DNA of 58,271 nucleotides, taken from positions 1-58,271 of the forward strand of contig JAFGDY010000036.1 of NCBI GenBank assembly GCA_016931895.1, read 5' to 3'. Both the position numbers and the translations under genes were made by a program. The stretch comes from Anaerolineae bacterium (GTDB lineage: Bacteria; Chloroflexota; Anaerolineae; 4572-78; J111). The notes under the pieces were generated by a model. The model worked only from the letters and a program-made list of their open reading frames with translations. It made no database searches and was not told the DNA's origin. Every line of letters starts with the position of its first letter. Within the stretch, counting starts at the first letter, position 1. This document shows positions 8,105-17,822 of the stretch, in pieces.

Positions 8105-8846
8105 GGGCCTTCCATCCTCACCTGAACCCAAACAATTTCCTGATGAAGGAGAATTTGGGCTTGGCCAAATGTCGCTGTTAGGACATTTTGAAGAATTGCG
8201 CGACCGTTTGGTCAGATCGTTCATTGTGGTGCTGGCGGCCACCTTTATTGTCGCCATTTTTACCGACCAGATTTTTGAAATATTGATGGCCCCTTATGGC
8301 GACAAATTGCTGGTGCTCAAACCCACCGAGAGCATCGCTGTTTATTTTAGAGTAGCCCTGACCGGTGGCCTGGTGGTGGCCATGCCTTATCTGATCTACC
8401 AGGTGTTAATGTTCATCTTGCCAGGGCTGGAAGAAAACGAGAAGCAATACATTATGTGGGGCGTGCCGGCGGCTACGCTGCTTTTTTTAATTGGCGTTGC
8501 TTTTGCCTGGTTTTTAATGTTGCCTACAGCCATCGGCTTTTTAAAAAGCTGGCAAACAGATATTTTTGTCCAACAATGGCAGTCAAAAGAATATATCCCC
8601 TTTGTCACCTCTCTCACTTTCTGGATAGGGGTGAGTTTTGAAACTCCTCTTATCATTTTTATTATGGCCAAGGTTGGCCTGGTGACGCCTAAATTTTTGA
8701 TGCAGCAGTGGCGTTTTGCCATTGTGATTGTGGCCATCATTGCCGCTATGATCACCCCCACTATTGACCCTTTCAACATGGCCCTGGTAATGGCGCCCCT
8801 GCTGGGTTTGTACGGCTTCAGTATTTTATTGGCTTACCTGGCTTAA
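8097..8846 (+). CDS. tatC: Sec-independent protein translocase TatC
   Basis: TatC is the multi-spanning receptor for twin-arginine signal peptides. The 249 aa protein has the family N-terminal motif LLGHFEELRDRL, a conserved FLPGL-like segment (MFILPGLEENE), and about six membrane helices. The Glu and Arg residues that contact the RR motif (HFEELRDR) are present. It overlaps the upstream tat gene by 8 bases, and AGAGGTGA lies close to ATG 8097, so the two are translationally coupled. The N-terminus is ~25 residues longer than usual and polar. Confidence 0.95.
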   Translation: MSRGLPSSPEPKQFPDEGEFGLGQMSLLGHFEELRDRLVRSFIVVLAATFIVAIFTDQIFEILMAPYGDKLLVLKPTESIAVYFRVALTGGLVVAMPYLIYQVLMFILPGLEENEKQYIMWGVPAATLLFLIGVAFAWFLMLPTAIGFLKSWQTDIFVQQWQSKEYIPFVTSLTFWIGVSFETPLIIFIMAKVGLVTPKFLMQQWRFAIVIVAIIAAMITPTIDPFNMALVMAPLLGLYGFSILLAYLA

Positions 8847-8853
8847 AGCTGCC

Positions 8854-8943
8854 TGCCGTTGCTTAAAAAACGGCAAATGCGCCCTTAAACTTTTTTGACC
8901 TCTCTTTAGCAGGCTTCAGCTGCGCCCCAAAAAACTGGGCGCA
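8854..8943 (+). terminator. Two hairpins after tatC (possible terminator region)
   Basis: TGCCGTT/AACGGCA (8854-8860 with 8869-8875) and TGCGCCC/GGGCGCA (8921-8927 with 8937-8943) form two hairpins. A T-run (ACTTTTTTG) lies between them rather than directly after the first stem. Termination here is plausible but not textbook. Confidence 0.35.
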
Positions 8944-9020
8944 CCGGCCAGGAGTAGCCGTAACCGTTAACAATTAATCATTCACCATTCACAATTCACC
9001 ATTATCCAGGAGTTGCCTCA

Positions 9021-10337
9021 ATGGCGAAGCAGCGAATTATCATCATGGGCGCCGCCGGGCGCGATTTTCACAACTTCAACGTTTATTTCCGCAACAACCA
9101 AACTTATCAAGTGCTGGCCTTCACGGCCACCCAAATCCCCAACATCGAAGGCCGGGTTTATCCCCCGGAATTGGCCGGCCCTCTTTATCCCAACGGCATT
9201 CCCATTCGCCCCGAATCTGAATTAGTCAATCTGATTGCCGAATTGGATATTGATCAGGTAATTTTTGCCTATTCCGACATTCCCCACGCCTATGTGATGC
9301 ATAAAGCCTCGGTGGTGTTGGCTGCCGGCGCAGATTTTCGGCTGCTTGGCCCGCACCACACCATGCTCAAAAGCAGCAAGCCGGTTGTATCCATCTGCGC
9401 CACGCGCACCGGCAGCGGTAAAAGTCAAACCACGCGCTGCGTTTGCCAAATTCTCCAGGCGTTGGGCCAAAAGGTGGTGGCCGTGCGCCACCCCATGCCC
9501 TATGGCAATCTGGTGGTCCAGGCCGTGCAACGTTTTGCCGAGTATGACGACCTGGATGAATACGAGTGTACCATCGAAGAGCGCGAGGAGTACGAGCCTC
9601 ACCTGGCGCGGGGAACGATTGTTTACGCCGGCGTTGATTACGAAGCCATTTTACGACAGGCCGAAACAGAAGCCGATGTGGTGGTTTGGGATGGGGGCAA
9701 TAATGACCTGCCTTTCTTTCAACCCGACCTGCATCTGGTGGTGGTTGACCCCCACCGGCCCGGTCACGAACTGAATTACCACCCGGGCGAAGCCAACTTG
9801 CGCATGGCCGACGTGGTGGTGATCAACAAAATTGACACCGCCGACGCAGCCAACGTGGTTCAGGTGCGGCGCAATGTGCAAACAGCGGCCCCCCAGGCCA
9901 TCATTGTTGAGGCCGCCTCACCGATTATGGTGGATGACCCGGCGGCTATTCGCGGACAGCGCGTATTGGTGGTTGAGGATGGCCCCACCCTGACCCACGG
10001 CGAAATGGCCTACGGCGCGGGCGTGGTGGCTGCCCAACGTTTTGGCGCAGCAGAAATTATTGATCCCCGTCCCTACGCCGCCGGTTCAATTCTGGAAACC
10101 TATCAAAAATACCCCACCACCGGTGCCGTGCTGCCGGCCATGGGCTACGGCGAAACGCAAATGAAGGAGCTGGAACAAACTATCAACGCCACGCCCTGCG
10201 ACTTGGTGGTCATTGGCACGCCCATTGATTTGGGCCGGTTGCTCAAACTCAAACACCCCTGGCAGCGGGTGCGTTACGATTTGCAGGAGATTGGCCAACC
10301 CACCCTCACCGAGATTTTGCAGAAAAAGTTTGCCTGA
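9021..10337 (+). CDS. Cyclic 2,3-diphosphoglycerate synthetase-like GTPase/ATPase
   Basis: A 438 aa cytosolic P-loop protein. It resembles the cyclic 2,3-diphosphoglycerate synthetase family known from methanogens, which also has many bacterial members of unknown role. Residues 1-115 are a Rossmann-like domain (IIIMGAAGRDFHNFN...). A Walker A (TRTGSGKSQTTR, ~128-139) follows. DVVVINKID (~265-275) looks like a G4-type NKxD motif, and WDGGNND is near 225. GGAG precedes ATG 9021. Whether it makes cyclic DPG in this organism is unknown; the next gene is a zinc dehydrogenase 53 bases away. An organic-substrate kinase or metallochaperone-like role cannot be excluded. Confidence 0.75.
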   Translation: MAKQRIIIMGAAGRDFHNFNVYFRNNQTYQVLAFTATQIPNIEGRVYPPELAGPLYPNGIPIRPESELVNLIAELDIDQVIFAYSDIPHAYVMHKASVVLAAGADFRLLGPHHTMLKSSKPVVSICATRTGSGKSQTTRCVCQILQALGQKVVAVRHPMPYGNLVVQAVQRFAEYDDLDEYECTIEEREEYEPHLARGTIVYAGVDYEAILRQAETEADVVVWDGGNNDLPFFQPDLHLVVVDPHRPGHELNYHPGEANLRMADVVVINKIDTADAANVVQVRRNVQTAAPQAIIVEAASPIMVDDPAAIRGQRVLVVEDGPTLTHGEMAYGAGVVAAQRFGAAEIIDPRPYAAGSILETYQKYPTTGAVLPAMGYGETQMKELEQTINATPCDLVVIGTPIDLGRLLKLKHPWQRVRYDLQEIGQPTLTEILQKKFA

Positions 10338-10390
10338 GAGAGTAATCGCTTTTTTTGATCCGTATCTTTTTACAACCAGGGAGTGATCTA

Positions 10391-11458
10391 ATGACAAATT
10401 ATCCACCAGAAATGACCGCCGTCCGGTTACATGGCCCGCGCGATATGCGCCTTGAGCAAATCCCCCATCCGGGTTCGCCGGGCCTGGGACAAGCGCTGCT
10501 GCGGATTACCACCGTGGGCGTGTGTGGCAGCGATCTGCATTTGTACAAAGATGCTCGCATTGGCAGTGAGGCAGTGCAAAGTCCCTTTATTTTGGGCCAC
10601 GAATTTGCCGCAGTGGTAGAGGCGGTGGGGCCGGAAAGCCGGGATGGATTTGACCGGCCGCTTTTGCCCGGCATGCGCGTTGCCGTTGATCCGGCGGTGC
10701 CATGCTGGCGTTGTGAGAGGTGCCAGCATGGCCAGCCCAACCTGTGCCGGCGTTTGCATTTCTGTGGCACCTACCCCGATCAGGGCAGCCTGTGCCAATG
10801 GATGCACATGCCTGCCCGCTGTTGTTTTCCCCTGCCCGACGCAGTTGACGATACTGCCGGCGCCATGCTAGAACCGCTGGGGATTGCCCTTCATACCGTA
10901 GACCTGGCCCGGATTAAAGTGGGCCACAGTGTGGCTATTTTGGGAGCGGGGTGCATTGGCCTGCTGATATTGCAATTAGCCAAGTTATCCGGCGCGGCCC
11001 CCATCTTTATCAGCGATAAATTTCCCTGGCGGCTGACCTTGGCTAAAAAATATGGGGCTATTCCTCTCAATTGCGACGAAGTTGACCAGGCCAAAGCGGT
11101 GTTGCAGGCTACCGACGGCCGCGGCGTGGACATTGCCATTGAAGCGGCCTGGGCCGACCAGTCGGTGCAGACCGCGGCGGAGATGCTCTGTTATGGCGGG
11201 CGGCTGGTCATTGCCGGTATTTCTGAAGACGACCAACTGAGGATACAACATTCCACAGTGCGGCGGAAAGGGGCGGATATTCGCCTGGTGCGGCGTATGA
11301 AAAACACCTACCCCCGCACCCTGCACCTGGCCGAAAGCGGCGCGGTAGATTTACAAACAATGATCACCCATCGTTTCCCCCTGGCCAAAACGCCGGAAGC
11401 TTACGCGCTTAATTTAGGCTATCGGGATAAGGTAATCAAGATTATGATTGAGGTGTAG
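10391..11458 (+). CDS. Zinc-binding alcohol/polyol dehydrogenase (MDR family)
   Basis: A 355 aa medium-chain dehydrogenase/reductase. Catalytic zinc residues are visible as C45 and H70-E71 (GHEF). The four structural-zinc cysteines are C105, C108, C111 and C119. The nucleotide-binding GAGCIG is at 185-190, followed by an acidic residue (SDK), which suggests NAD preference. It resembles sorbitol/threonine dehydrogenases; the substrate is not clear. ATG 10391, with AGGGAG about nine bases upstream, is preferred to the longer frame from 10355. Its last 17 bases overlap the convergent cNMP-binding gene. Confidence 0.85.
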   Translation: MTNYPPEMTAVRLHGPRDMRLEQIPHPGSPGLGQALLRITTVGVCGSDLHLYKDARIGSEAVQSPFILGHEFAAVVEAVGPESRDGFDRPLLPGMRVAVDPAVPCWRCERCQHGQPNLCRRLHFCGTYPDQGSLCQWMHMPARCCFPLPDAVDDTAGAMLEPLGIALHTVDLARIKVGHSVAILGAGCIGLLILQLAKLSGAAPIFISDKFPWRLTLAKKYGAIPLNCDEVDQAKAVLQATDGRGVDIAIEAAWADQSVQTAAEMLCYGGRLVIAGISEDDQLRIQHSTVRRKGADIRLVRRMKNTYPRTLHLAESGAVDLQTMITHRFPLAKTPEAYALNLGYRDKVIKIMIEV

Positions 11459-11921
11459 AATAGGGTTCAATCAATTGCTGCCGGGTGGCATACACTCGTT
11501 CCGCCACCAGTTTGATCATCCGCCGCATCACCACATTTTCAAGCTTATGATCCGCTTGAAACAAATGATTGAGCCGTTCACCGTTAAGAATAAACACGTG
11601 GGTATGTTTGAGAGAGCGCGCTCTGGCCCGCTTGCGTTGGCCGGGGAACAAAGAAGACCAACCAAAAAGTTGTTTGGGACCGACCTTGAGCACCGTGGCG
11701 TAGCTCTGCTCGGGCGTTTTCATTTCAATGACCACTTCTCCTTTTTGAACCAGGTACATAGCCTGGTCCAAATCTCCCTCGCGGTAGATTATCTCACCTT
11801 TCTCAAACTCCGCCTCGGTGGCTATTGAAGCCAGTTTCTTCAAATGTACGGTTTCCAGGCCGCTAAAGAACTCCATTGCCCGGAGCGCCGTAATAATTTC
11901 AAGTTCGGCTTTGCTTGTCAT
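11442..11921 (-). CDS. Cyclic nucleotide-binding domain protein
   Basis: A 159 aa protein consisting of one CRP-type cNMP-binding beta-roll ([45 protein letters not shown]) and a short C-terminal helix. It lacks the winged-helix DNA-binding domain of CRP/FNR, so it is a stand-alone sensor or a regulatory partner. The canonical phosphate-binding GE-x5-RSA is not preserved ([18 protein letters not shown]), so cAMP binding is doubtful. GGGGAGGTGATG lies immediately upstream of the ATG. It converges with and overlaps the alcohol dehydrogenase. Confidence 0.8.
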   Translation of the reverse strand: MTSKAELEIITALRAMEFFSGLETVHLKKLASIATEAEFEKGEIIYREGDLDQAMYLVQKGEVVIEMKTPEQSYATVLKVGPKQLFGWSSLFPGQRKRARARSLKHTHVFILNGERLNHLFQADHKLENVVMRRMIKLVAERVYATRQQLIEPYSTPQS

Positions 11922-12251
11922 TTCATCACCTCCCCTGGACCTCTAACTAAAAATAAACCGTTCGCACATGGAACCTCTCTTCTTATTTTCCCCCTTTATG
12001 GCAATTGAGTCAAAAACTGATTTGTATCCACGGCCAAAAGCCAGGATTTTTAGAAACTTGCCCGGCCTGCTCAAAATCTGGGCCGTTCCTATCGTGCTGT
12101 TTGCGTTTGACCATAAGCAATATTTGCTGTAAGTTACAACTTTTTGGGGGTTACTTCGTATAAATTTAGAGGCAAAAAATAAAAACTATAGCAGAGTGGC
12201 AAAGCTGGCTTTGCGCTCTAAATTGTCTATTGATAGAGGAGAGAGGTATCA
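11922..12251. other. Intergenic region between divergent genes
   Basis: No gene is seen in these 330 bases between the divergent cNMP-binding and ABC-ATPase genes, so promoters for both are expected. For the ABC gene, TTACAA (12134-12139) and TATAAA (12159-12164) with a 19-base spacer are a weak candidate. A strong AGGAGAGAGG Shine-Dalgarno lies just before 12252. Confidence 0.4.
12199..12214. promoter_or_regulatory. Inverted repeat, possible operator
   Basis: GCAAAGC-TG-GCTTTGC is a perfect 7+7 inverted repeat about 40 bases before the ABC exporter start. This is a common location for a dimeric repressor site or a small leader hairpin. No regulator is assigned. Confidence 0.35.
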
Positions 12252-13088
12252 ATGTTCAAACACTGGTTGCAACGTGGGAATGGGAAATTTAACCCCGCCG
12301 TCTCAAACTGCAACAATAATGGTCATCAGAAAAACGGCAGCGGCCCGCTGATTGAGATAGCGCAGGTGGCGAAAACTTTTGCAAGCGAGGCCGGTCTGTT
12401 TATGGCCTTAAAAGAGGTTAACTTGCAGGTTGAGCCGGGCGAATTTGTGGCCGTTATCGGCAAGTCGGGCAGCGGCAAGTCTACCCTGATTAATATGATT
12501 GCCGGCATTGACCGGCCTACTTCGGGCCAGGTGGTGGTTAAAGGCGCGCCCATTCACACCTTTAAAGAGGGCCAGATGGCCCGCTGGCGAGGGCTGCATG
12601 TGGGCGTTATTTTTCAGTTTTTCCAATTGCTGCCTATGCTGACCGTGATTGAGAATGTAATGCTGCCCATGGACTTTTGCCGGATGTATTCGTTTCACGA
12701 ACGGGAGGAACGGGCGTTGCACCTGTTGGAGCAGGTAGATATGGCCGATCAGGCCCACAAGTTGCCCGCGCAAATGTCGGGCGGGCAACAACAGCGGGTA
12801 GCCATTGCCCGCGCCCTGGCCAACGACCCGCCATTGCTTTTGGCCGACGAACCAACTGGCAACCTGGATTCGCACACCGCCGCCTCGGTTTTTCAGCTTT
12901 TTGAAGAATTGGTGGCCGAGGGCAAAACCATTTTGATGGTAACGCACGATAACGACCTGGCCCGCCGGGCCTGGCGCACCATTACCATTGCCGACGGCAA
13001 GATTGTAAAGCAGGAGCTGAATAGTAAAAACAAGCCGCCAACCACTCCTATGCCCCAAACAAACGTTGCCAGCTACATTCCTCACTGA
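12252..13088 (+). CDS. ABC exporter ATP-binding protein (MacB/LolD type)
   Basis: The ATPase half of a type VII (mechanotransmission) ABC system. Walker [10 protein letters not shown] (70-78), Q-loop FQFFQLLP, signature [15 protein letters not shown] (175-189) and Walker [13 protein letters not shown] (195-206) are intact. The [10 protein letters not shown] form is typical of LolD/MacB-like ATPases. A 30-residue polar extension rich in Asn precedes the domain, and the C-terminus is a ~25-residue polar tail. The FtsX-family permease 193 bases downstream is the obvious partner. Substrate unknown: peptide, lipoprotein or lipid export are the usual choices. Confidence 0.92.
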   Translation: MFKHWLQRGNGKFNPAVSNCNNNGHQKNGSGPLIEIAQVAKTFASEAGLFMALKEVNLQVEPGEFVAVIGKSGSGKSTLINMIAGIDRPTSGQVVVKGAPIHTFKEGQMARWRGLHVGVIFQFFQLLPMLTVIENVMLPMDFCRMYSFHEREERALHLLEQVDMADQAHKLPAQMSGGQQQRVAIARALANDPPLLLADEPTGNLDSHTAASVFQLFEELVAEGKTILMVTHDNDLARRAWRTITIADGKIVKQELNSKNKPPTTPMPQTNVASYIPH

Positions 13089-13133
13089 TAATAGAATTCG
13101 CCCAATTCAACAATTCAGCGAACAACAGGTTTT

Positions 13134-13266
13134 AATCATTCACAATTCACAATTCACAATTCACAATTCACAATTCACAATTCACAATTCACAATTCATA
13201 ATTCACAATTCATAATTCATAATTCACAATTCACAATTCACAATTCACAATTCACAATTCACAATT
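13134..13266. repeat. Heptanucleotide tandem repeat tract (ACAATTC)n
   Basis: About 130 bases made almost entirely of a 7-base unit ACAATTC, with a few ATAATTC variants. It lies between the ABC ATPase and its permease, ending ~15 bases before the permease start. A short relative (ATTCACAATTCACC) lies at about 8975-9003. Such heptamer tracts resemble the short tandemly repeated repetitive sequences known from cyanobacteria. Being non-coding, it cannot cause frameshift switching, but copy number could change the leader or spacer length. Confidence 0.9.
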
Positions 13267-13281
13267 TTTTAGGGAGTACCC

Positions 13282-15681
13282 ATGCTCAGACCACGCTGGC
13301 GAAAAATACTACGCGATTTATGGTTGAACAAAATACGCACCGTTTTGGTCATTCTCTCCATTGCCGTAGGTGTGTTTGCCATTGGCCTCATCGTAAGCAC
13401 CCGGATTATGCTCTCGGAAGATATGGCCAGCACGTACGCGGCCACTCACCCTGGCCATGCCCACCTTTTTCCCAGTTGGTTTGATGATAACGTGGTTGAA
13501 GCCGTGCGCCGGGTTGAGGGAGTGGCCGAGGCCGATGCCCGTTTGGATGAGTTTGAGGTGCGTCTTAAGGTGGGGCCGGACCAGTGGAAAACGCTCAACC
13601 TGGACGTGCTCAATGACTACAACGACCAGCGTCTTAACATTGTTAGCCCTGTGAGCGGGGCCTGGCCGCCGCCCAAACGGGAACTGTTATTGGAGCGGCA
13701 ATCGCTGGAAATTGCCAACGCCCAAGAGGGCGACGTATTGGAAATTGAAACACCCGACGGCAAAATCCGGCACATCCGGGTGGCCGGCATTGTCCACGAT
13801 ATGTATAACCCACCGGCGCCGTTTGTGGGCGAGGCCTATGGTTACATCACTTTTGAAACTCTGGCCTGGCTGGGCGAGTGGCGTCATTATGATCAGTTGA
13901 CCTTCCGCCTGGATAAATACGCCCCCACCAAAGATGAAATTCAGACGGTGGCCGATGCGGTTGAAAAAAAGATTGAAAAAAGCGGCAAAAATGTATACTG
14001 GACCTGGATTCCTGAACCGGAAGAACACGAAGCCAACGAAATTGTCCAACCGATGTTGATGATTTTAGGCGTGCTGGGCGTGCTCTCGCTATTTTTAAGT
14101 GCTTTTTTGGTGATCAATACTATCTCCGCTATTTTGGCCCAGCAAGTTAAACAAGTGGGCATTATGAAAGCCATAGGCGCTCAGGCCACGCAAATTATCC
14201 AACTTTATCTGGGAATGGTTCTATTTTTTAGCCTGCTATCATTGCTGGTGGCCGTGCCTTTAGGGGCGTGGGCGGCGTATAAGTTTTCGGCGTACCTGGC
14301 CTGGCTGATCAATTTTAACCTGGCCGGCTTTCGCCTTCCGCCCCAGGCGCTGGCCGTTGAAATAGCCGTGGGCTTGATTGTGCCGCTGCTGGCCGCGCTA
14401 TACCCCATCGTCAGCGGCGCGCGGATTACGGTCAACGAGGCCATCAGTAGTTATGGTTTGGGTAAAGGACAATTTGGCAGCCACTTTATTGACCGGGCCA
14501 CAGAGTGGCTCACCGGCAAAATATTGGCTTTGTCCCGCCCCGTTCGCATTTCAATGCGCAATACCATCCGCCGTAAGGCCCGCCTGGCCTTAACCTTATT
14601 TACCTTAACCCTGGGCGGGGCCATTTTTATTGCCGTGTTAAGCGTGCACAGCTCGCTGCTGGCCACGCTAGACGAGGCCCTGACCTATTGGAATTACGAC
14701 GTTGAAGTGGATTTTGACCATTCCCACCGTATCAAGGAAATTGAGCGGCTGGCGCTGAATGTGCCGGGTGTGGTAGATGCCGAAAGCTGGATTGGCAATA
14801 CCGCCCGCCGGATGCGCCCCGATGGCCACGAAGGGCCTAACATCTCCATCTTGGGCACGCCCGCCGACACCACCATGATCCAGCCAACCCTGCTTCAAGG
14901 CCGCTGGCTGCTGCCCGACGATGAAAACGCCATTGTGGTGAATACGGAAGTGATCAAAGAGGAGCCGGACATAAAGGTGGGGGATGAGCTAACGCTGACC
15001 ATTGAAGGTCGGGAAGATACGTGGCGCGTAGTTGGCCTGGTTAAAGGGGTAATGACCGGGCGCATTATTTACGCCAACTATCCTTACTTTGCCCGTTATG
15101 TTCGCTACATTGGCCGCTCCGGCGGCGTGCAAATTGTGGCCCAAGACCATTCGCCTGAATTCCAGGAGCAATTGGCCCGGCGGGTCAAAGATTATTTTGA
15201 TCGGTTGGGCTTGCAAGTTAGAGAAACAGAAACCACAGCCTCCATTCGAGACAATATAGAATATCAATTTAATATCATTGTCTTTTTTCTAGCCTTTATG
15301 GCGGTGTTGATTGCCCTGGTAGGCTGTTTGGGACTGATGGGCACCATGAGCATCAACGTGATCGAGCGCACCCGCGAGATTGGCGTTATGCGCGCCGTGG
15401 GCGCGTCGGATGGGGATGTGATGAAAATTGTGATCCTTGAGGGTCTGGTGATTGGCCTGATCAGTTGGGTCATTGGCGCTATTTTGGGTTGGCCCATTGG
15501 CAAACTCTTGAGTGATGCAGTGGGCGTGGCTTTTTTAGAATCGCCCTTAACGTACGCCTTTGCCTTTGGCGGCGCCTTGATGTGGTTGGGCATCATCCTT
15601 TTTCTGGCCGCCCTGGCCAGCCTGCTGCCCGCCTGGAACGCCTCGCGCTTGAGCGTGCGGGAAGTGTTGGCTTACGAATAG
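13282..15681 (+). CDS. FtsX-family ABC exporter permease (duplicated MacB-like)
   Basis: A 799 aa permease with two tandem MacB-type halves. Each half has an N-terminal membrane helix (~17-40 and ~430-455), a large extracytoplasmic domain and a C-terminal three-helix FtsX domain (~255-400 and ~665-795). The ends of both halves carry the coupling-helix motif IMKAIGA / VMRAVGAS. It pairs with the ATPase encoded upstream. AGGGAG sits just before ATG 13282. Systems of this design move substrates from the outer leaflet or periplasm by mechanical coupling rather than through a channel. The cargo is not indicated by neighbours. Confidence 0.9.
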   Translation: MLRPRWRKILRDLWLNKIRTVLVILSIAVGVFAIGLIVSTRIMLSEDMASTYAATHPGHAHLFPSWFDDNVVEAVRRVEGVAEADARLDEFEVRLKVGPDQWKTLNLDVLNDYNDQRLNIVSPVSGAWPPPKRELLLERQSLEIANAQEGDVLEIETPDGKIRHIRVAGIVHDMYNPPAPFVGEAYGYITFETLAWLGEWRHYDQLTFRLDKYAPTKDEIQTVADAVEKKIEKSGKNVYWTWIPEPEEHEANEIVQPMLMILGVLGVLSLFLSAFLVINTISAILAQQVKQVGIMKAIGAQATQIIQLYLGMVLFFSLLSLLVAVPLGAWAAYKFSAYLAWLINFNLAGFRLPPQALAVEIAVGLIVPLLAALYPIVSGARITVNEAISSYGLGKGQFGSHFIDRATEWLTGKILALSRPVRISMRNTIRRKARLALTLFTLTLGGAIFIAVLSVHSSLLATLDEALTYWNYDVEVDFDHSHRIKEIERLALNVPGVVDAESWIGNTARRMRPDGHEGPNISILGTPADTTMIQPTLLQGRWLLPDDENAIVVNTEVIKEEPDIKVGDELTLTIEGREDTWRVVGLVKGVMTGRIIYANYPYFARYVRYIGRSGGVQIVAQDHSPEFQEQLARRVKDYFDRLGLQVRETETTASIRDNIEYQFNIIVFFLAFMAVLIALVGCLGLMGTMSINVIERTREIGVMRAVGASDGDVMKIVILEGLVIGLISWVIGAILGWPIGKLLSDAVGVAFLESPLTYAFAFGGALMWLGIILFLAALASLLPAWNASRLSVREVLAYE

Positions 15682-15701
15682 CCCGAATTCTCCAAATTCA
15701 A

Positions 15702-15730
15702 TTGTCAGCCGGCAGGGAATGTGCTATACT
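15702..15730 (+). promoter_or_regulatory. Extended -10 sigma70-type promoter for the SEC-C gene
   Basis: TTGTCA (15702-15707), 17-base spacer, then TGC-TATACT (-10 at 15725-15730) with an extended -10 TG. It is about 70 bases before the SEC-C gene and directly after the permease stop. Confidence 0.65.
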
Positions 15731-15799
15731 CAGCCCCGGCCTCAAACCGGAGCGGTTTGGGCTGTACCCTAACCCAATCACAACAGGCGGACAAAATTT

Positions 15800-16441
15800 A
15801 TGAGTACCTTAAAGATCAATCGCAACGCTCCCTGCCCCTGCGGCAGCGGCAAAAAATATAAACAATGCTGCATGCAAAAAGACCAGGCCCCCCGCCGGCA
15901 AAGAACGGTGCTGGCCCATCAATTGGCCGACCGGCAAAAAATGACCAAAGAGGTTGCCGAGGAACTGGCTACTTACGAAGCAACCTTTGACGAAATTGAA
16001 GCGGCTACCGCCGCAATGGACGTTCAGCGGGCCGGGTTTGAAAAAATTCTAAACGACCCGCCGATGTTTGCCGAACGTACACGCCATCTATTTGCCGAGG
16101 ATCGTTTTGCCTCCTACCGTTACCCGGTCGGCGAGGTTCGCCGCGCCTGCGAAGCAACGGCTTACCCTGAACCGCCGGCCCAGGGTGACGCCGGCTACGC
16201 CCAATTCCTCAACCTGGCTACCGCCTATCTGGCCGACAAAAAAGACCGGCTACGCATTGGCCGGGAATTGTTACGCATGCTGCCCGACTACGTAGCCGAA
16301 GATCGTCTGCTGGATGCCTGGATCATTCAATTTTGCGCCTACCATCTGGTGGAAACGCCCAACGAAACCAATCCCTTTCTGATTCAGATGTTGGAACACG
16401 GCCTTAATGCGTGGCGCGGAACCGCCCCAGATGCCGGCTAA
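15800..16441 (+). CDS. SEC-C motif protein
   Basis: A 213 aa protein starting with a SEC-C zinc finger, NAPCPCGSGKKYKQCC (residues ~8-23), the same module that ends SecA and is found in many stand-alone proteins. The rest (~40-210) is helical and acidic with no motif I recognise; it includes EDRFASYRYPVGEVRRA and several Tyr-rich helices. The module normally binds zinc and may contact ribosome, RNA or SecB-type partners. It is transcribed alone from the promoter at 15702 and converges with the exchanger gene. Confidence 0.8.
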   Translation: MSTLKINRNAPCPCGSGKKYKQCCMQKDQAPRRQRTVLAHQLADRQKMTKEVAEELATYEATFDEIEAATAAMDVQRAGFEKILNDPPMFAERTRHLFAEDRFASYRYPVGEVRRACEATAYPEPPAQGDAGYAQFLNLATAYLADKKDRLRIGRELLRMLPDYVAEDRLLDAWIIQFCAYHLVETPNETNPFLIQMLEHGLNAWRGTAPDAG

Positions 16442-16463
16442 ACGCTTCCAGGGAGATTATGCC

Positions 16464-17555
16464 TCAAATTCCCGTCCAAGCCCGCACCATCTCTTCTAGC
16501 CATGTCCACAAAACAAAAACGGTGTAAACAACCACCAAAGCCCACCCCTCTTTGCGGCTGAGAAGGCGGCCGGTGGAGAGAAAGGCAAACAAAACAACCA
16601 CGGTGCCCAACAAAATAATTGTTGACAGCCACAGATTTTCGGTGCCAACCATAATGGTTTTGCCGCGGATCAACAGGGCAATCAGCCAGGGCAGGCCCAA
16701 GCCCACCAAAATGTCAAAAATATTGGAGCCAACGGCGTTGGCAATAGCCATCTCGCCCCGGCCCTGGCGGGCCACAATGACCGAGGAGATCAAATCCGGC
16801 GCAGAGGTGCCGGCGGCCAGCACCGTTAAAGCCACAATAACCGGCGGAATCCCGATAGCCTGGGCAAAACGCACCGAATACTCCACCAACACCCAACTGA
16901 TACCGGCAATGAACACAATAGACACCAAAAAAGCGCGGATATAAACCCGGCGCGGGTCGCCCATAAGAACGCCAAAACCCTTTGCAATAACCCGCCTGGC
17001 TTTTTGGTATAAGGCCCCGTTAGGTTTATGCCCCGCTTGTAATCTGGTTTCTATCACCTCAATTACTTCCGCCGCTTCGCCGGGCAAAAAGGCGTTCCAC
17101 TGGAAAAGAATGAAAATATAAACCCCGTAAAGTCCTAAAAAGGCCCCGGCTTCCAGGCCCGTGATCCGGCCGTCGGCAAAAGAGATCAGCAGCAAACCAA
17201 TGCTGGCCACGTAGATCACGCAATCGCGGATAACCACCTGCCAGGTAATCCTGGCCGGCCTGGCAACGGCCGACACGCCCGTGATCACCAAAATATTGAA
17301 CACGGCCGAACCGACAATTGTGCCAATGCCCACATCGCTGTGCTCGCCGCCGCCCAAAAACAAGGCAAAAAGGGCAATGGCCAACTCCGGCGCGGACGAC
17401 CCCATAGCCATCAACGACGCCCCGGCCACATTGCCGGGCAATTTCCATTTTTGGGCTATTTGGTCCAGGCTTTTGATAAAAAACTCGTCGGTGATGATTG
17501 AAAGAAGATAAATGGCTCCGGCCATGATCGCTAAACTGACAATTGCGGCACCCAT
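16464..17555 (-). CDS. Sodium/calcium exchanger family (CaCA, YrbG-like)
   Basis: A 363 aa integral membrane antiporter with two inverted alpha repeats. The first has GASLMAMGSSAPELA (~45-60) and VGSAVFNILVITG. The second has LTVLAAGTSAPDLISS (~245-260) and VGSNIFDILVGLG. The acidic ion-binding residues (Glu in repeat 1, Asp in repeat 2) are present. A ~45-residue hydrophilic loop separates the halves. It likely exchanges Ca2+ or another cation for Na+/H+. The strong TTCAGGAGTAACCT before the ATG supports the start. Confidence 0.9.
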   Translation of the reverse strand: MGAAIVSLAIMAGAIYLLSIITDEFFIKSLDQIAQKWKLPGNVAGASLMAMGSSAPELAIALFALFLGGGEHSDVGIGTIVGSAVFNILVITGVSAVARPARITWQVVIRDCVIYVASIGLLLISFADGRITGLEAGAFLGLYGVYIFILFQWNAFLPGEAAEVIEVIETRLQAGHKPNGALYQKARRVIAKGFGVLMGDPRRVYIRAFLVSIVFIAGISWVLVEYSVRFAQAIGIPPVIVALTVLAAGTSAPDLISSVIVARQGRGEMAIANAVGSNIFDILVGLGLPWLIALLIRGKTIMVGTENLWLSTIILLGTVVVLFAFLSTGRLLSRKEGWALVVVYTVFVLWTWLEEMVRAWTGI

Positions 17556-17770
17556 AGGTTACTCCTGAAGTCGAAAATCAAAATCACGAATCGTTGGTTG
17601 GTTGTTGGCGTAAAGTGGGAATCTGGTCTAACACTTTGGGTTCAGCTATGCTATGATCAAAGCGCTGCGCCAAGATCATCTTCGTCCAACGCCAAAAAAG
17701 GTTATGCCCATTATAACAAAAACGATTCCGTTACACAATCAACCTGCCGGCCCATTTCTCATTTGGTGTT

Positions 17771-17799
17771 TTGCCGCTCCCCTGTAGCTGGCGTACAAT
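17771..17799 (+). promoter_or_regulatory. Promoter for SAM hydroxide adenosyltransferase-murA
   Basis: TTGCCG (17771-17776) and TACAAT (17794-17799) with the ideal 17-base spacer. The start codon at 17823 follows 23 bases later, and GGAG lies near 17808. Confidence 0.55.
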
Positions 17800-17822
17800 A
17801 GACCGCCGGAGAAAAGTTATTG

